Source of the DNA: Bacillota bacterium
Lineage (GTDB): Bacteria; Bacillota; Sulfobacillia; RBS10-35; JAJYVN01
NCBI GenBank assembly: GCA_021827805.1
Contig: JAKAUG010000036.1
Span: 1-5,750 of the forward strand
DNA: 5,750 nucleotides
Direction of reading: 5' to 3'
The stretch's first letter is position 1. Each line of letters begins with the position of its first letter. The notes under the pieces were generated by a model. The model was not told the DNA's origin, made no database searches, and saw nothing but the letters and a program-made list of their open reading frames with translations. The position numbers and the translations under genes were made by a program. This document shows, piece after piece, positions 1 through 5,750 of the stretch.

Positions 1-626
1 ACGACTTCCGGGCTCTGCTCGATGACAATCCGATCTTCGTGGGGCGGACCCAGGGCGTCGGGTGCATCACGGCTGAGCAGTGCCGCAACTGGGGCCTGAG
101 CGGGCCCAGTCTGCGGGCATCGGGGGTCGCCTTCGACGTGCGCCGCGCCGCCCCATACAGTGGCTATGACGCGTTCGACTTCGACATCCCCACGCGCACG
201 GCGGGCGATTCGCTGGCCCGCTATCAGGTGCGCATGGACGAGATGGAACAGAGCGCCAGGATCGTGCGCCAGGCGCTGCAGGGCATGCCGGGCGGTCCCT
301 GGCGCACCGAGGATCGCAAGATCACTCTGCCGCCGCGCGAGGAGTTGGGGACCTCGATGGAATCCCTGATCCACCACTTCAAGCTGGTCAGCCAGGGGTT
401 TGCGGTGCCCGCGGGAGAGGTCTACCAGGCTGTGGAGAGCCCGCGGGGGGAGCTCGGCTTCTTCGTGGTCAGCGACGGTGGCCGGCATCCCTACCGCATG
501 CGGGTCCGGGGTCCGTCCTTCTTCAACACACAGGGGCTGAAGGCCCTGCTCCGGGGACAGCTGATCGCGGACGCGGTCGCGGTCGTCGGGAGTCTCGACA
601 TGATCATGGGGGAGGTGGACCGCTGA
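1..626 (+). CDS. nuoD: NADH-quinone oxidoreductase subunit D (NuoD, 49 kDa subunit), C-terminal half
   Basis: This gene runs in from the left edge: the frame is open from base 3 (D-F-R-A-L-L...) and gives 207 residues before the TGA at 624-626, about half of a usual ~400-residue NuoD. The GTG at 39 is internal, because family sequence (DDNPIFVGRT) continues upstream of it. NuoD is a peripheral-arm subunit, related to the large subunit of NiFe hydrogenases without the metal site, and forms much of the quinone pocket with NuoB and NuoH. Family signatures visible are GRTQGVG, GLSGPSLRASGVAFDVR, the RYQVRMDEMEQS helix, PPREE, SMESLIHHFKL, VPAGEVYQAVESPRGELGF and the C-terminal ADAVAVVGSLDMIMGEVDR. 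These match the family end to end, with no frameshift. The quinone-contacting His and Tyr of the N-terminal half are outside the window. The stop overlaps the nuoE start by one base (TGATG). Confidence 0.97.
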   Translation, partial: DFRALLDDNPIFVGRTQGVGCITAEQCRNWGLSGPSLRASGVAFDVRRAAPYSGYDAFDFDIPTRTAGDSLARYQVRMDEMEQSARIVRQALQGMPGGPWRTEDRKITLPPREELGTSMESLIHHFKLVSQGFAVPAGEVYQAVESPRGELGFFVVSDGGRHPYRMRVRGPSFFNTQGLKALLRGQLIADAVAVVGSLDMIMGEVDR

Positions 627-1096
627 TGGCCCTGGACGCTCGCGAGGCAACGGACATCATCGGCCGCTATCCGTCGCCCCGTTCCGCACTGTTGCCGTTG
701 CTGTGGCTGGGTCAGCACCGCGATGGCTACGTGACGGAGGACACCGTGGCCGACGTGGCCCTCCGGCTGGGGATGGCGGTCGCCGAGGTCGAATCCGTTC
801 TCTCCTTCTATTCGATGTTTCGGCGCCGCCCTCCGGCCCGCTGCCGCCTGGAGGTGTGCCGGAGCCTGGCCTGTGCCATGAAGGGTTCCGGGGAGATTCT
901 GGCCCGTGTGCAGGAGGAGACGGGGGTCGGCCCGGGGGAGAGTTCTGCCGACGGGGCGTTCAGCGTGGAGGTCGTCGAGTGCATCGCCGCCTGTGACCAC
1001 GCCCCGGCCTACCTGTTCAACGAGCGTATGGCCGGTCCCCTGACGCCGGAAAAGGCCCTGGAACTTCTGCGCGGTGAGGGGGAGGGGCGCCGATGA
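626..1096 (+). CDS. nuoE: NADH-quinone oxidoreductase subunit E (NuoE, 24 kDa subunit, 2Fe-2S N1a)
   Basis: NuoE is a 156-residue thioredoxin-fold subunit of the NADH-oxidising module. It binds the off-path 2Fe-2S cluster N1a next to the FMN of NuoF. The N-terminal helical part is recognisable (YPSPRSALLPLLWLGQ at about 15-30, LGMAVAEVESVLSFYSMF at about 48-65). The four cluster ligands are present with normal spacing: C78 and C83 (CRSLAC) and C119 and C123 (ECIAAC), followed by the typical DHAP. The usual Gly before the third residue of the last motif (ECLGxC) is Ala here. The ATG at 626 is chosen because it overlaps the nuoD stop by one base and has GGAGG at 611-615, ten bases upstream. The gene overlaps nuoF by four bases (ATGA), so it is translated as part of the nuo operon. 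Length is normal to slightly short for the family. Confidence 0.97.
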   Translation: MALDAREATDIIGRYPSPRSALLPLLWLGQHRDGYVTEDTVADVALRLGMAVAEVESVLSFYSMFRRRPPARCRLEVCRSLACAMKGSGEILARVQEETGVGPGESSADGAFSVEVVECIAACDHAPAYLFNERMAGPLTPEKALELLRGEGEGRR

Positions 1097-2382
1097 TTCG
1101 CAGGATCCTCACCGACGGCATCGGCGAATTCGATCTCACGCGGCTGGATGTCTACAGGGCGCGGGGCGGCTTCCAGGCGCTGCACAAGGCACTGACCACC
1201 ATGAGCCCGCAGGACGTCTTCAACGAGGTCAAGACGAGCAACCTGCGGGGGCGTGGGGGCGCGGGTGCCGGAGCGGCCTTCAAGTGGAGCACGCTCCCCG
1301 AGGATGGCCGCCCGCGCTACCTCATCCTCAACGGGGATGAGAGCGAGCCCGGGTCCTTCTCTGGCCGCATGCTCATTGAGAAGAACCCCCACCTCGTCCT
1401 GGAGGGGGCCCTGCTCGCCGCCTATGCTTGCAAGATGGCCCGGGTGTTCATCTACCTGCGCGGTGAATTCCACGAGGGCGCCCAGATCCTGACGCGGGCC
1501 GTGGCGGAGGCGCGCGAGGCGGGCCTGGTCGGTCCGCGCATCCTGGGCTCGGAGTTCGGCGTTGAGGTTGTGGTGCACCGCGGAGCCGGGGCCTACATCT
1601 GCGGCGAGGAGACCGCGATCATGGAGTCCCTGGAGGGTAAGCGCGGGCATCCGCGCACGCGACCACCGTTCCCCACGGCCAGCGGTCTGTACGGCATGCC
1701 CACGGTGATCAACAACGTGGAGACGATCGCGAACGTGGTGGGCATCGTGGCCAACGGTGGCGCCTGGTTCGCGGCCATCGGGCCGGAGAAGTCGCCGGGA
1801 ACGAAGATCTGCTCGGTGTCCGGGCGGGTCCGCCGGCCCGGCAACTACGAGATCCAGATGGGCACACCCCTGCGCGAGCTCATCGAGGAGCACGCCGGTG
1901 GGCTTGAGCCCGGCCACCAGTTGAAGTTCGTTCTTCCGGCGGGGGCCAGTTCCGCCCTGGTCCTGCCCAAGGACCTGGACACGCCGTTGGATTTCGATTC
2001 GATGATGAGCATCCGCTCCATGCTGGGCTCGGCCGGGATGCTGGTGTGCGACGAACGCGATTGCGCCGTGCACGTGGCCTACCTTGGCTCTCGCTTTTAC
2101 CACCATGAATCCTGCGGCAAGTGCACGCCGTGCCGCGAGGGCACGGGGTGGACCGAGCGCGTGCTCCACCGTATGGAGCACGGCGCCGGACGGCCCGGGG
2201 ACACCGAGCGCCTGCAGGCCCTCTGCAGGGGCATTGGCGGTCGCAAGTGCCTCTGCCTGCTGGGGGATTTCTCGGTGACCTACCTGCAGTCGGCCCTGAG
2301 TGCGTTCCCGGAGGAGTTCGTCGCCCACGAGCAGGGAGGGCCCTGCCCAGTGGCGGCGGCTGTGGAGGTGGCCAACCGATGA
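1093..2382 (+). CDS. nuoF: NADH-quinone oxidoreductase subunit F (NuoF, 51 kDa subunit; FMN, NADH site, 4Fe-4S N3)
   Basis: NuoF is a 429-residue subunit, a usual length, that takes a hydride from NADH to FMN and passes electrons to cluster N3. Seen in order: the Gly-rich FMN loop GRGGAG (53-58) with K64-W65; NGDESEPG (80-87); GAGAYICGEETAIMESLEG (164-182); PPFP (191-194); NNVET (207-211); the SLBB-like region (about 235-300); and N3 ligands C341, C344, C347 (ESCGKCTPC) and C388 (CLCLLGD). FMN and cluster residues look intact. Odd points: the near-universal GAGFxTGxKW reads GAGAGAAFKW, FKDR reads FSGR (89-92), and the Lys before PPFP is Arg190. By my alignment from memory, Thermus NADH-contact residues F70, F78 and K202 are therefore A59, T67 and R190; F205 and E97 are kept as F193 and E85. 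These are substitutions in frame, not a frameshift. The ATG start overlaps the nuoE stop (ATGA), with GGAGG at 1081-1085. Confidence 0.97.
   Translation: MIRRILTDGIGEFDLTRLDVYRARGGFQALHKALTTMSPQDVFNEVKTSNLRGRGGAGAGAAFKWSTLPEDGRPRYLILNGDESEPGSFSGRMLIEKNPHLVLEGALLAAYACKMARVFIYLRGEFHEGAQILTRAVAEAREAGLVGPRILGSEFGVEVVVHRGAGAYICGEETAIMESLEGKRGHPRTRPPFPTASGLYGMPTVINNVETIANVVGIVANGGAWFAAIGPEKSPGTKICSVSGRVRRPGNYEIQMGTPLRELIEEHAGGLEPGHQLKFVLPAGASSALVLPKDLDTPLDFDSMMSIRSMLGSAGMLVCDERDCAVHVAYLGSRFYHHESCGKCTPCREGTGWTERVLHRMEHGAGRPGDTERLQALCRGIGGRKCLCLLGDFSVTYLQSALSAFPEEFVAHEQGGPCPVAAAVEVANR
2364..2368 (+). promoter_or_regulatory. Shine-Dalgarno site fixing the nuoG start
   Basis: GGAGG lies ten bases upstream of the ATG at 2379. 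It decides the nuoG start against the much longer open frame that begins at 2121 within nuoF, and against the in-frame GTG at Val20, which has no comparable site upstream. Confidence 0.7.
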
Positions 2383-4691
2383 GCAGCGCGCCCCCGGCGG
2401 CGGGTGCGGCGCCGGCCGCGCCCCCGCCCACGACCGTGAACTGCACGATCAACGGGCAGCCGTGCACGTTTCCCCGTGGCACGCTGATCGTGGATGCGGT
2501 GCGCCAGGTCGGGCGGAACATTCCCTTCTACTGCTACCATCCCAAGCTCGCCCCCGTTGGGGCGTGCCGGGTGTGCATGGTGCAGGTCGAGGGCGCACCG
2601 GTGGCCGCGCGCGGCCCGATCGTGACCACCGCCTGCACCACCCCGGTGTTCGAGGGCCTGAAGATCGAGACGATGGCCGAGCCGGCAAAGCTGGCGCGCA
2701 AGCAGGTGCTGGAGTTCCTGCTCATCAACCATCCCCTGGATTGCCCGGTCTGTGACAAGGGCGGAGAATGTGATCTCCAGGATTTCACGCTGGCTTACGG
2801 ACCGGGGGTCAGTGGCTTCGCCGAGACCAAGGTCCATCGCAGGAAGGCGGATGATCTCGGGCCCTTCCTCGTGCTGGACCAGGAGCGCTGCATCATGTGC
2901 CAGCGCTGCGTGCGTTACGAGAACGAGGTGCTGGGCGAGTTCAACCTGGTCCTCAAGCAGCGCGGGGACCACACCGTCATCGACACCGGGCAGGGGGAAC
3001 CCTACGCCGGGCACTTCTCCGGGAACAACACGGAGCTCTGCCCTGTGGGGGCGCTCACCAGCCGCACGTACCGCTTCAAGGCCCGGCCGTGGGACGTGCG
3101 GGCCGTGCCCACCGTCTGTCAGGCTTGCAGCCTGGGCTGCAACCTGAACGCGCAGATGCGTGGCGACGCGGTGGTCCGTCTGATGCTGCGCGACAACATG
3201 GCCTTGGACGGCGGATGGCTCTGTGATCGTGGCCGCTACGGTTTCGGGCACATCCGCTCGGAGCGGCGGCTCACGCAGCCCATGGTCCGGCGGGACGGCC
3301 GCCTGTGCCCGGTGAGCTGGGAGGAGGCGCTGCGGGTTGCCGCCGCCGGCCTCCAGAAGGGCGCCGCGGTGCTCGGAGGTGCCAGGCTCACCGACGAGGA
3401 GGCCCTGGCCCTCAGCGAGTTGACCCGCATGGCTCTGGGCACCAACGACGTGGACTGGCGTGTGGGCGCCCAGGCCTTCGCCGCCCCCGAGGCCCTCGGC
3501 CTCCAGGGGGCCGAGGTGACGAGCATCGACAGGGCGGACCTGATCGTCCTCGTGGACACCTGCCTCGCCGAGGAGGCCCCCGTGCTGGACATCCGGCTGC
3601 GCAGGGCGGCCAGGAAGGCCAAGGTCGTGGACCTGGGCCCCGTGCGCAACATGCCCGTGGGCCGGGCCACGCGGGTGGTCGCCGCCGTGGAGGATCTGCC
3701 GCGGCAGATCCTCCTGCTCGCGCCCGAGCTGCGGGCGGCCCAGGCCCCGCTGATCATCTGGAACGGCCGCGGCAGCCAGGAGCTGGTCGATGCGGTGGCG
3801 GAGACGGGCGCCAGGGTGCTCGTACCCGGTGAGTTCAGCAACGCGCGCGGCGCGGAGGCCGCAGGGCTGGTGCCGACCATGCTACCGGGTTATCGGGCCC
3901 TCGCGGATGGACACGAGCTGGCGGCCCTGTGGGGCGGAACGCCCCCGGCGACGGCCGGGCGCTCCGCGCGTGAGATCCTGGCCGCCTGCCGGGATCGGAA
4001 GATCCAGGCGCTCTACCTGGTGGGGGCCAATCCCCTGCGCACCTTCCCCGATGGCCGTCTGGCCCGTGAGGCTCTGGACGCCGTGCCCTTCCTTGTCGTG
4101 CAGGATCTGTTCACGACGGAGTCGGCGGAGCACGCGGACGTTGTGCTGCCGGCACTCGGCCCCCTGGAGAAGGAGGGCACCGTCACCGGCCTGTCCGGGG
4201 TGCGGCAGAAGGTCCGTCGTGTCACGGCCGGGCCGGGAGAGGCCCGCGCCGACCGGGTCATCCTGTCCCAGTTGGCCGAGGCCCTGGGGCGGCCCCTGCG
4301 CGGTGCGCGTCCTGAGGTTTCCGATCGTCCCGTGCGCCTGGAGCTGCCCATGACCTCCGCCGTGCATGCCGCGCCAGGATTGAGGGTGGTGGTGGCCGGG
4401 CAGCTGTTCGCTGGCGGCGGCACCGCGGCCTTTGATCCCAACTTTGCGCCTGTGCGTGGGGATCCCCAGGTGCGGGTGCACCCACAGGACGCCCGCGGGC
4501 TGGCGAGCGGAACTCGGGTGCACCTGCGCGGCGAGGACGGCGTGGTGAAGCTGGTGCTCAGGCTCGATCCCGGGGTGGCCCCCGGGCATGCCGTGGTGGC
4601 GGCCCATGACTTCGGCTCCAACCAGCTGGGGCCGTGGGCCGAGCTGGAGGCCGCGCCGGCCCAGGCCGCGGCGGGGGTGGGCGCGCAGTGA
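2379..4691 (+). CDS. nuoG: NADH-quinone oxidoreductase subunit G (NuoG, 75 kDa subunit; Fe-S N1b, N4, N5, N7)
   Basis: NuoG is a 770-residue subunit that relays electrons from NuoF towards NuoI. After an Ala/Pro-rich tail (2-18) comes a 2Fe-2S ferredoxin domain with N1b ligands C52, C63, C66 and C86. The His-Cys3 motif of N5 follows (H118, C122, C125, C131, in HPLDCPVCDKGGEC). Cluster N4 uses C171, C174, C177 and C221 (RCIMCQRC, ELCPVGAL). The molybdopterin-oxidoreductase-like part starts with the extra cluster N7 ligands C247, C250, C254 and C282, which only some bacteria keep. It continues through VGANPLRTFPD (548-558) and ADVVLPA (586-592) to a C-terminal beta domain at about 667-750. In known complex I this domain binds no Mo cofactor. 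Length is near Thermus Nqo3 and shorter than E. coli NuoG. The frame is open upstream to 2121 inside nuoF, but the ATG at 2379 has GGAGG at 2364-2368 and overlaps the nuoF stop (ATGA), so it is the start. Confidence 0.97.
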   Translation: MSSAPPAAGAAPAAPPPTTVNCTINGQPCTFPRGTLIVDAVRQVGRNIPFYCYHPKLAPVGACRVCMVQVEGAPVAARGPIVTTACTTPVFEGLKIETMAEPAKLARKQVLEFLLINHPLDCPVCDKGGECDLQDFTLAYGPGVSGFAETKVHRRKADDLGPFLVLDQERCIMCQRCVRYENEVLGEFNLVLKQRGDHTVIDTGQGEPYAGHFSGNNTELCPVGALTSRTYRFKARPWDVRAVPTVCQACSLGCNLNAQMRGDAVVRLMLRDNMALDGGWLCDRGRYGFGHIRSERRLTQPMVRRDGRLCPVSWEEALRVAAAGLQKGAAVLGGARLTDEEALALSELTRMALGTNDVDWRVGAQAFAAPEALGLQGAEVTSIDRADLIVLVDTCLAEEAPVLDIRLRRAARKAKVVDLGPVRNMPVGRATRVVAAVEDLPRQILLLAPELRAAQAPLIIWNGRGSQELVDAVAETGARVLVPGEFSNARGAEAAGLVPTMLPGYRALADGHELAALWGGTPPATAGRSAREILAACRDRKIQALYLVGANPLRTFPDGRLAREALDAVPFLVVQDLFTTESAEHADVVLPALGPLEKEGTVTGLSGVRQKVRRVTAGPGEARADRVILSQLAEALGRPLRGARPEVSDRPVRLELPMTSAVHAAPGLRVVVAGQLFAGGGTAAFDPNFAPVRGDPQVRVHPQDARGLASGTRVHLRGEDGVVKLVLRLDPGVAPGHAVVAAHDFGSNQLGPWAELEAAPAQAAAGVGAQ
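3689..3714. repeat. Perfect 26-base palindrome inside nuoG
   Basis: The half GGAGGATCTGCCG is followed directly by its exact reverse complement, with no spacer. It lies within nuoG codons for residues about 437-446 (VEDLPRQILL), in the molybdopterin-like domain. In RNA it could fold into a GC-rich stem with a small loop taken from the central CCGCGG. No U-tract follows, so it is not a standard terminator. No function is shown; it may be a coding coincidence, a regulator site or a translation-pausing hairpin. Confidence 0.6.
4674..4680 (+). promoter_or_regulatory. Weak Shine-Dalgarno-like site before nuoH
   Basis: A G-rich run containing GGTGG (ending at 4680) lies seven bases before the GTG at 4688. 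The ATG at 4697 has only GAG at 4690-4692, four bases upstream. This spacing slightly favours the GTG start, but both sites are weak and nuoH may rely on coupling to translation of nuoG. Confidence 0.35.
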
Positions 4692-5692
4692 GTGGAATGT
4701 CCTTGGGCTACGTTCTGGTGCGCTCGGTGATCCTGGTCCTGCTCCTGATGGGCGCCTTTGCCTACTTCATGGTGCTGGAGCGCAAGGTCCTGGGGTACTT
4801 CCAGTTGCGCTGGGGGCCGGTGCGCGTGGGACCGTGGGGGCTGCTGCAGCCGATCGCCGACGCGCTCAAGATGGTGGCCAAGGAGGATACGCAGCCACTG
4901 GGCGCCGACGGGCTGATCTTCGTGGCCGCCCCGGCACTGGCGCTGTTCGTGGCCCTGGCTGCCTTCGCCGTCATCCCGCTGGGGCCGACGCTGCACTTTG
5001 GGCACCTGGCCCTGCCGCTGTCTGTCGCCAACCCCCCGTCTGGCCTGCTCTTCGTGCTGGCCATCCTTTCCCTGGGCGTGTACGGGGTGAGCATGGGCGG
5101 CTGGGCCAGTCAGAGCAAATACGCCCTGCTCGGCGGGCTGCGGGCCGCGGCGCAGATGGTGAGTTACGAGTTGGCCCTGGGACTGTCCGTCATCTCCGCC
5201 GTGGTGCTGGCGGGCACCCTGAGCCTGACGGGCATGGTGCGGGCGCAGGCGGTGCATGGCCTCTGGGCCATGGTGCCGAACATCCTGGGCTTTGTGATCT
5301 TCGTCATCTGCTCGGTTGCGGAGACCAACCGTGCCCCGTTTGATCTGGCCGAGGCCGAAGGAGAACTGGTGGCCGGGTTCCATACCGAGTACTCGGGCTT
5401 CCGCTTCGCGAACTTCGTCATGGCCGAGTACATCAACATGTTCACCCTGAGCGCCCTCGGCTCCATCCTCTTCCTGGGAGGCTGGCTGGGCCCGTTCGGA
5501 CTGCCCTCCTCAGCCTGGTGGCTCGTCCTGAAGATGGCCCTGTATCTGTTCTTCTTCATCTGGCTGCGGGCCACGTTCCCGCGCATCCGCTACGACCGCC
5601 TCATGAGCTTTGGCTGGAAGGTGCTTGTCCCTCTCGGCTTCTTGAACCTGGTCTGGATCTCGGCCTTCGTGGCCTTGGGGGGGTGGCACTGA
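4688..5692 (+). CDS. nuoH: NADH-quinone oxidoreductase subunit H (NuoH, ND1-type membrane subunit)
   Basis: NuoH is the membrane subunit that anchors the peripheral arm and forms the entry and floor of the quinone channel; 334 residues from this start, normal for the family. About eight membrane helices are visible (about 10-29, 76-98, 118-138, 154-176, 194-211, 249-266, 278-296, 312-331). Family motifs are LERKVLGYFQLRWGP (30-44), GPWGLLQPIADALKM (48-62), SKYALLGGLRAAAQMVSYE (143-161), AETNRAPFDLAEAEGELVAG (211-230) with HTEYSG (232-237), and FPRIRYDRLMSFGWK (297-311). The quinone-side acidic loop keeps E222, E224, E226 and E234. LPEAE is LAEAE and GPNRVG is GPVRVG, both mild departures. The start is uncertain: GTG 4688 gives a GTGA overlap with the nuoG stop like the preceding two junctions and has a GG-rich site at 4674-4680; ATG 4697, three codons in, is the alternative (331 residues). 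The longer frame from 4634 would overlap nuoG heavily and is rejected. Confidence 0.95.
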   Translation: MSGMSLGYVLVRSVILVLLLMGAFAYFMVLERKVLGYFQLRWGPVRVGPWGLLQPIADALKMVAKEDTQPLGADGLIFVAAPALALFVALAAFAVIPLGPTLHFGHLALPLSVANPPSGLLFVLAILSLGVYGVSMGGWASQSKYALLGGLRAAAQMVSYELALGLSVISAVVLAGTLSLTGMVRAQAVHGLWAMVPNILGFVIFVICSVAETNRAPFDLAEAEGELVAGFHTEYSGFRFANFVMAEYINMFTLSALGSILFLGGWLGPFGLPSSAWWLVLKMALYLFFFIWLRATFPRIRYDRLMSFGWKVLVPLGFLNLVWISAFVALGGWH

Positions 5693-5750
5693 TGGGGGCC
5701 CTGGAGCGTGTTCTGGCGCTCAGCCGAGGGCTGGGCACCACCTGGGGATA
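5692..5750 (+). CDS. nuoI: Presumed NADH-quinone oxidoreductase subunit I (NuoI), N-terminal fragment
   Basis: An ATG at 5692 shares its A with the nuoH stop (TGATG) and has GGGTGG at 5681-5686 just upstream. The frame stays open to the right edge and gives 19 residues, MGALERVLALSRGLGTTWG. No Fe-S motif is in view, so the call rests mainly on gene order: nuoI follows nuoH in the standard operon. The short amphipathic lead ending in a GLGTTW-like segment also resembles the N-terminal helix of NuoI, which lies on the membrane before its two 4Fe-4S motifs (N6a and N6b). NuoI would carry electrons from NuoG to N2 in NuoB. Another nuo gene such as nuoJ is less likely, because the start is not strongly hydrophobic. 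Confidence 0.75.
   Translation, partial: MGALERVLALSRGLGTTWG

Noticed and set aside
1249..1293. Frameshift or sequencing error as the cause of the odd NuoF FMN/NADH loop
   Set aside because: The spacing from GRGGAG to K-W is the same as in the family and the frame is continuous on both sides, so these are in-frame substitutions, although compensating errors cannot be fully excluded.
1009..2328. Long minus-strand open frame (439 codons) opposite nuoF
   Set aside because: It lies opposite a well-matched nuoF with conserved motifs throughout, has no recognisable domain and a His/Arg/Gly-rich composition typical of antisense frames in high-GC DNA.
2121..2378. Upstream extension of the nuoG frame inside nuoF
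   Set aside because: The translated extension does not resemble NuoG and overlaps conserved nuoF sequence; the ATG at 2379 has a good Shine-Dalgarno and the ATGA overlap.
3494..3516. Stem-loop with 8-base arms CCTCGGCC/GGCCGAGG inside nuoG, considered as a terminator
   Set aside because: It is internal to a coding region, has no following T-run, and such stems are expected often at this G+C.
4569..4586. Stem-loop with 7-base arms CCCGGGG/CCCCGGG near the end of nuoG, considered as an attenuator before nuoH
   Set aside because: It is short, lies over 100 bases before the nuoH start and has no T-run; likely chance in GC-rich code.
4013..5383. Long minus-strand open frame (456 codons) opposite nuoG and nuoH
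   Set aside because: It is Arg/Gln/His/Ser-rich with no domain and spans two real genes on the other strand; a GC-driven shadow.

Overview
The window is a dense, high-GC (roughly two thirds or more G+C by eye) stretch of a bacterial chromosome. It carries the middle of a nuo operon for the proton-pumping NADH:quinone oxidoreductase (respiratory complex I). All genes lie on the + strand in the order nuoD (3' half), nuoE, nuoF, nuoG, nuoH, nuoI (first 19 codons). Essentially every base is coding. The gene order, the separate E/F/G subunits and a NuoG that keeps the N7 cluster ligands point to an aerobic or facultatively respiring bacterium. Marker content is too thin to fix the phylum; a high-GC lineage such as Acidobacteriota or a neighbour is only a guess.

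Layout: 1-626 is the C-terminal half of NuoD (49 kDa quinone-module subunit). 626-1096 is NuoE (2Fe-2S N1a). 1093-2382 is NuoF (FMN, NADH site, 4Fe-4S N3). 2379-4691 is NuoG (2Fe-2S N1b; 4Fe-4S N4, N5 and N7). 4688-5692 is NuoH (membrane subunit at the quinone site). 5692-5750 is the start of the presumed NuoI. Junctions overlap by 1 or 4 bases (TGATG, ATGA, ATGA, probably GTGA, TGATG), so the genes are almost certainly co-transcribed and translationally coupled. I see no promoter, terminator, RNA gene, mobile element or CRISPR.

Together, NuoE/F/G form the electron-input arm: NADH to FMN, then along the Fe-S chain. NuoD and NuoI carry electrons to the quinone site at the NuoD/NuoH interface, where quinone reduction is coupled to proton pumping by the membrane arm, whose remaining genes should follow downstream.

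I do not see an undescribed system here. The most interesting feature is in NuoF. The FMN and Fe-S residues are intact, but several residues of the NADH pocket known from Thermus complex I are replaced, which raises the question of altered donor binding. A perfect 26-base palindrome inside nuoG is the most striking non-coding-type pattern.
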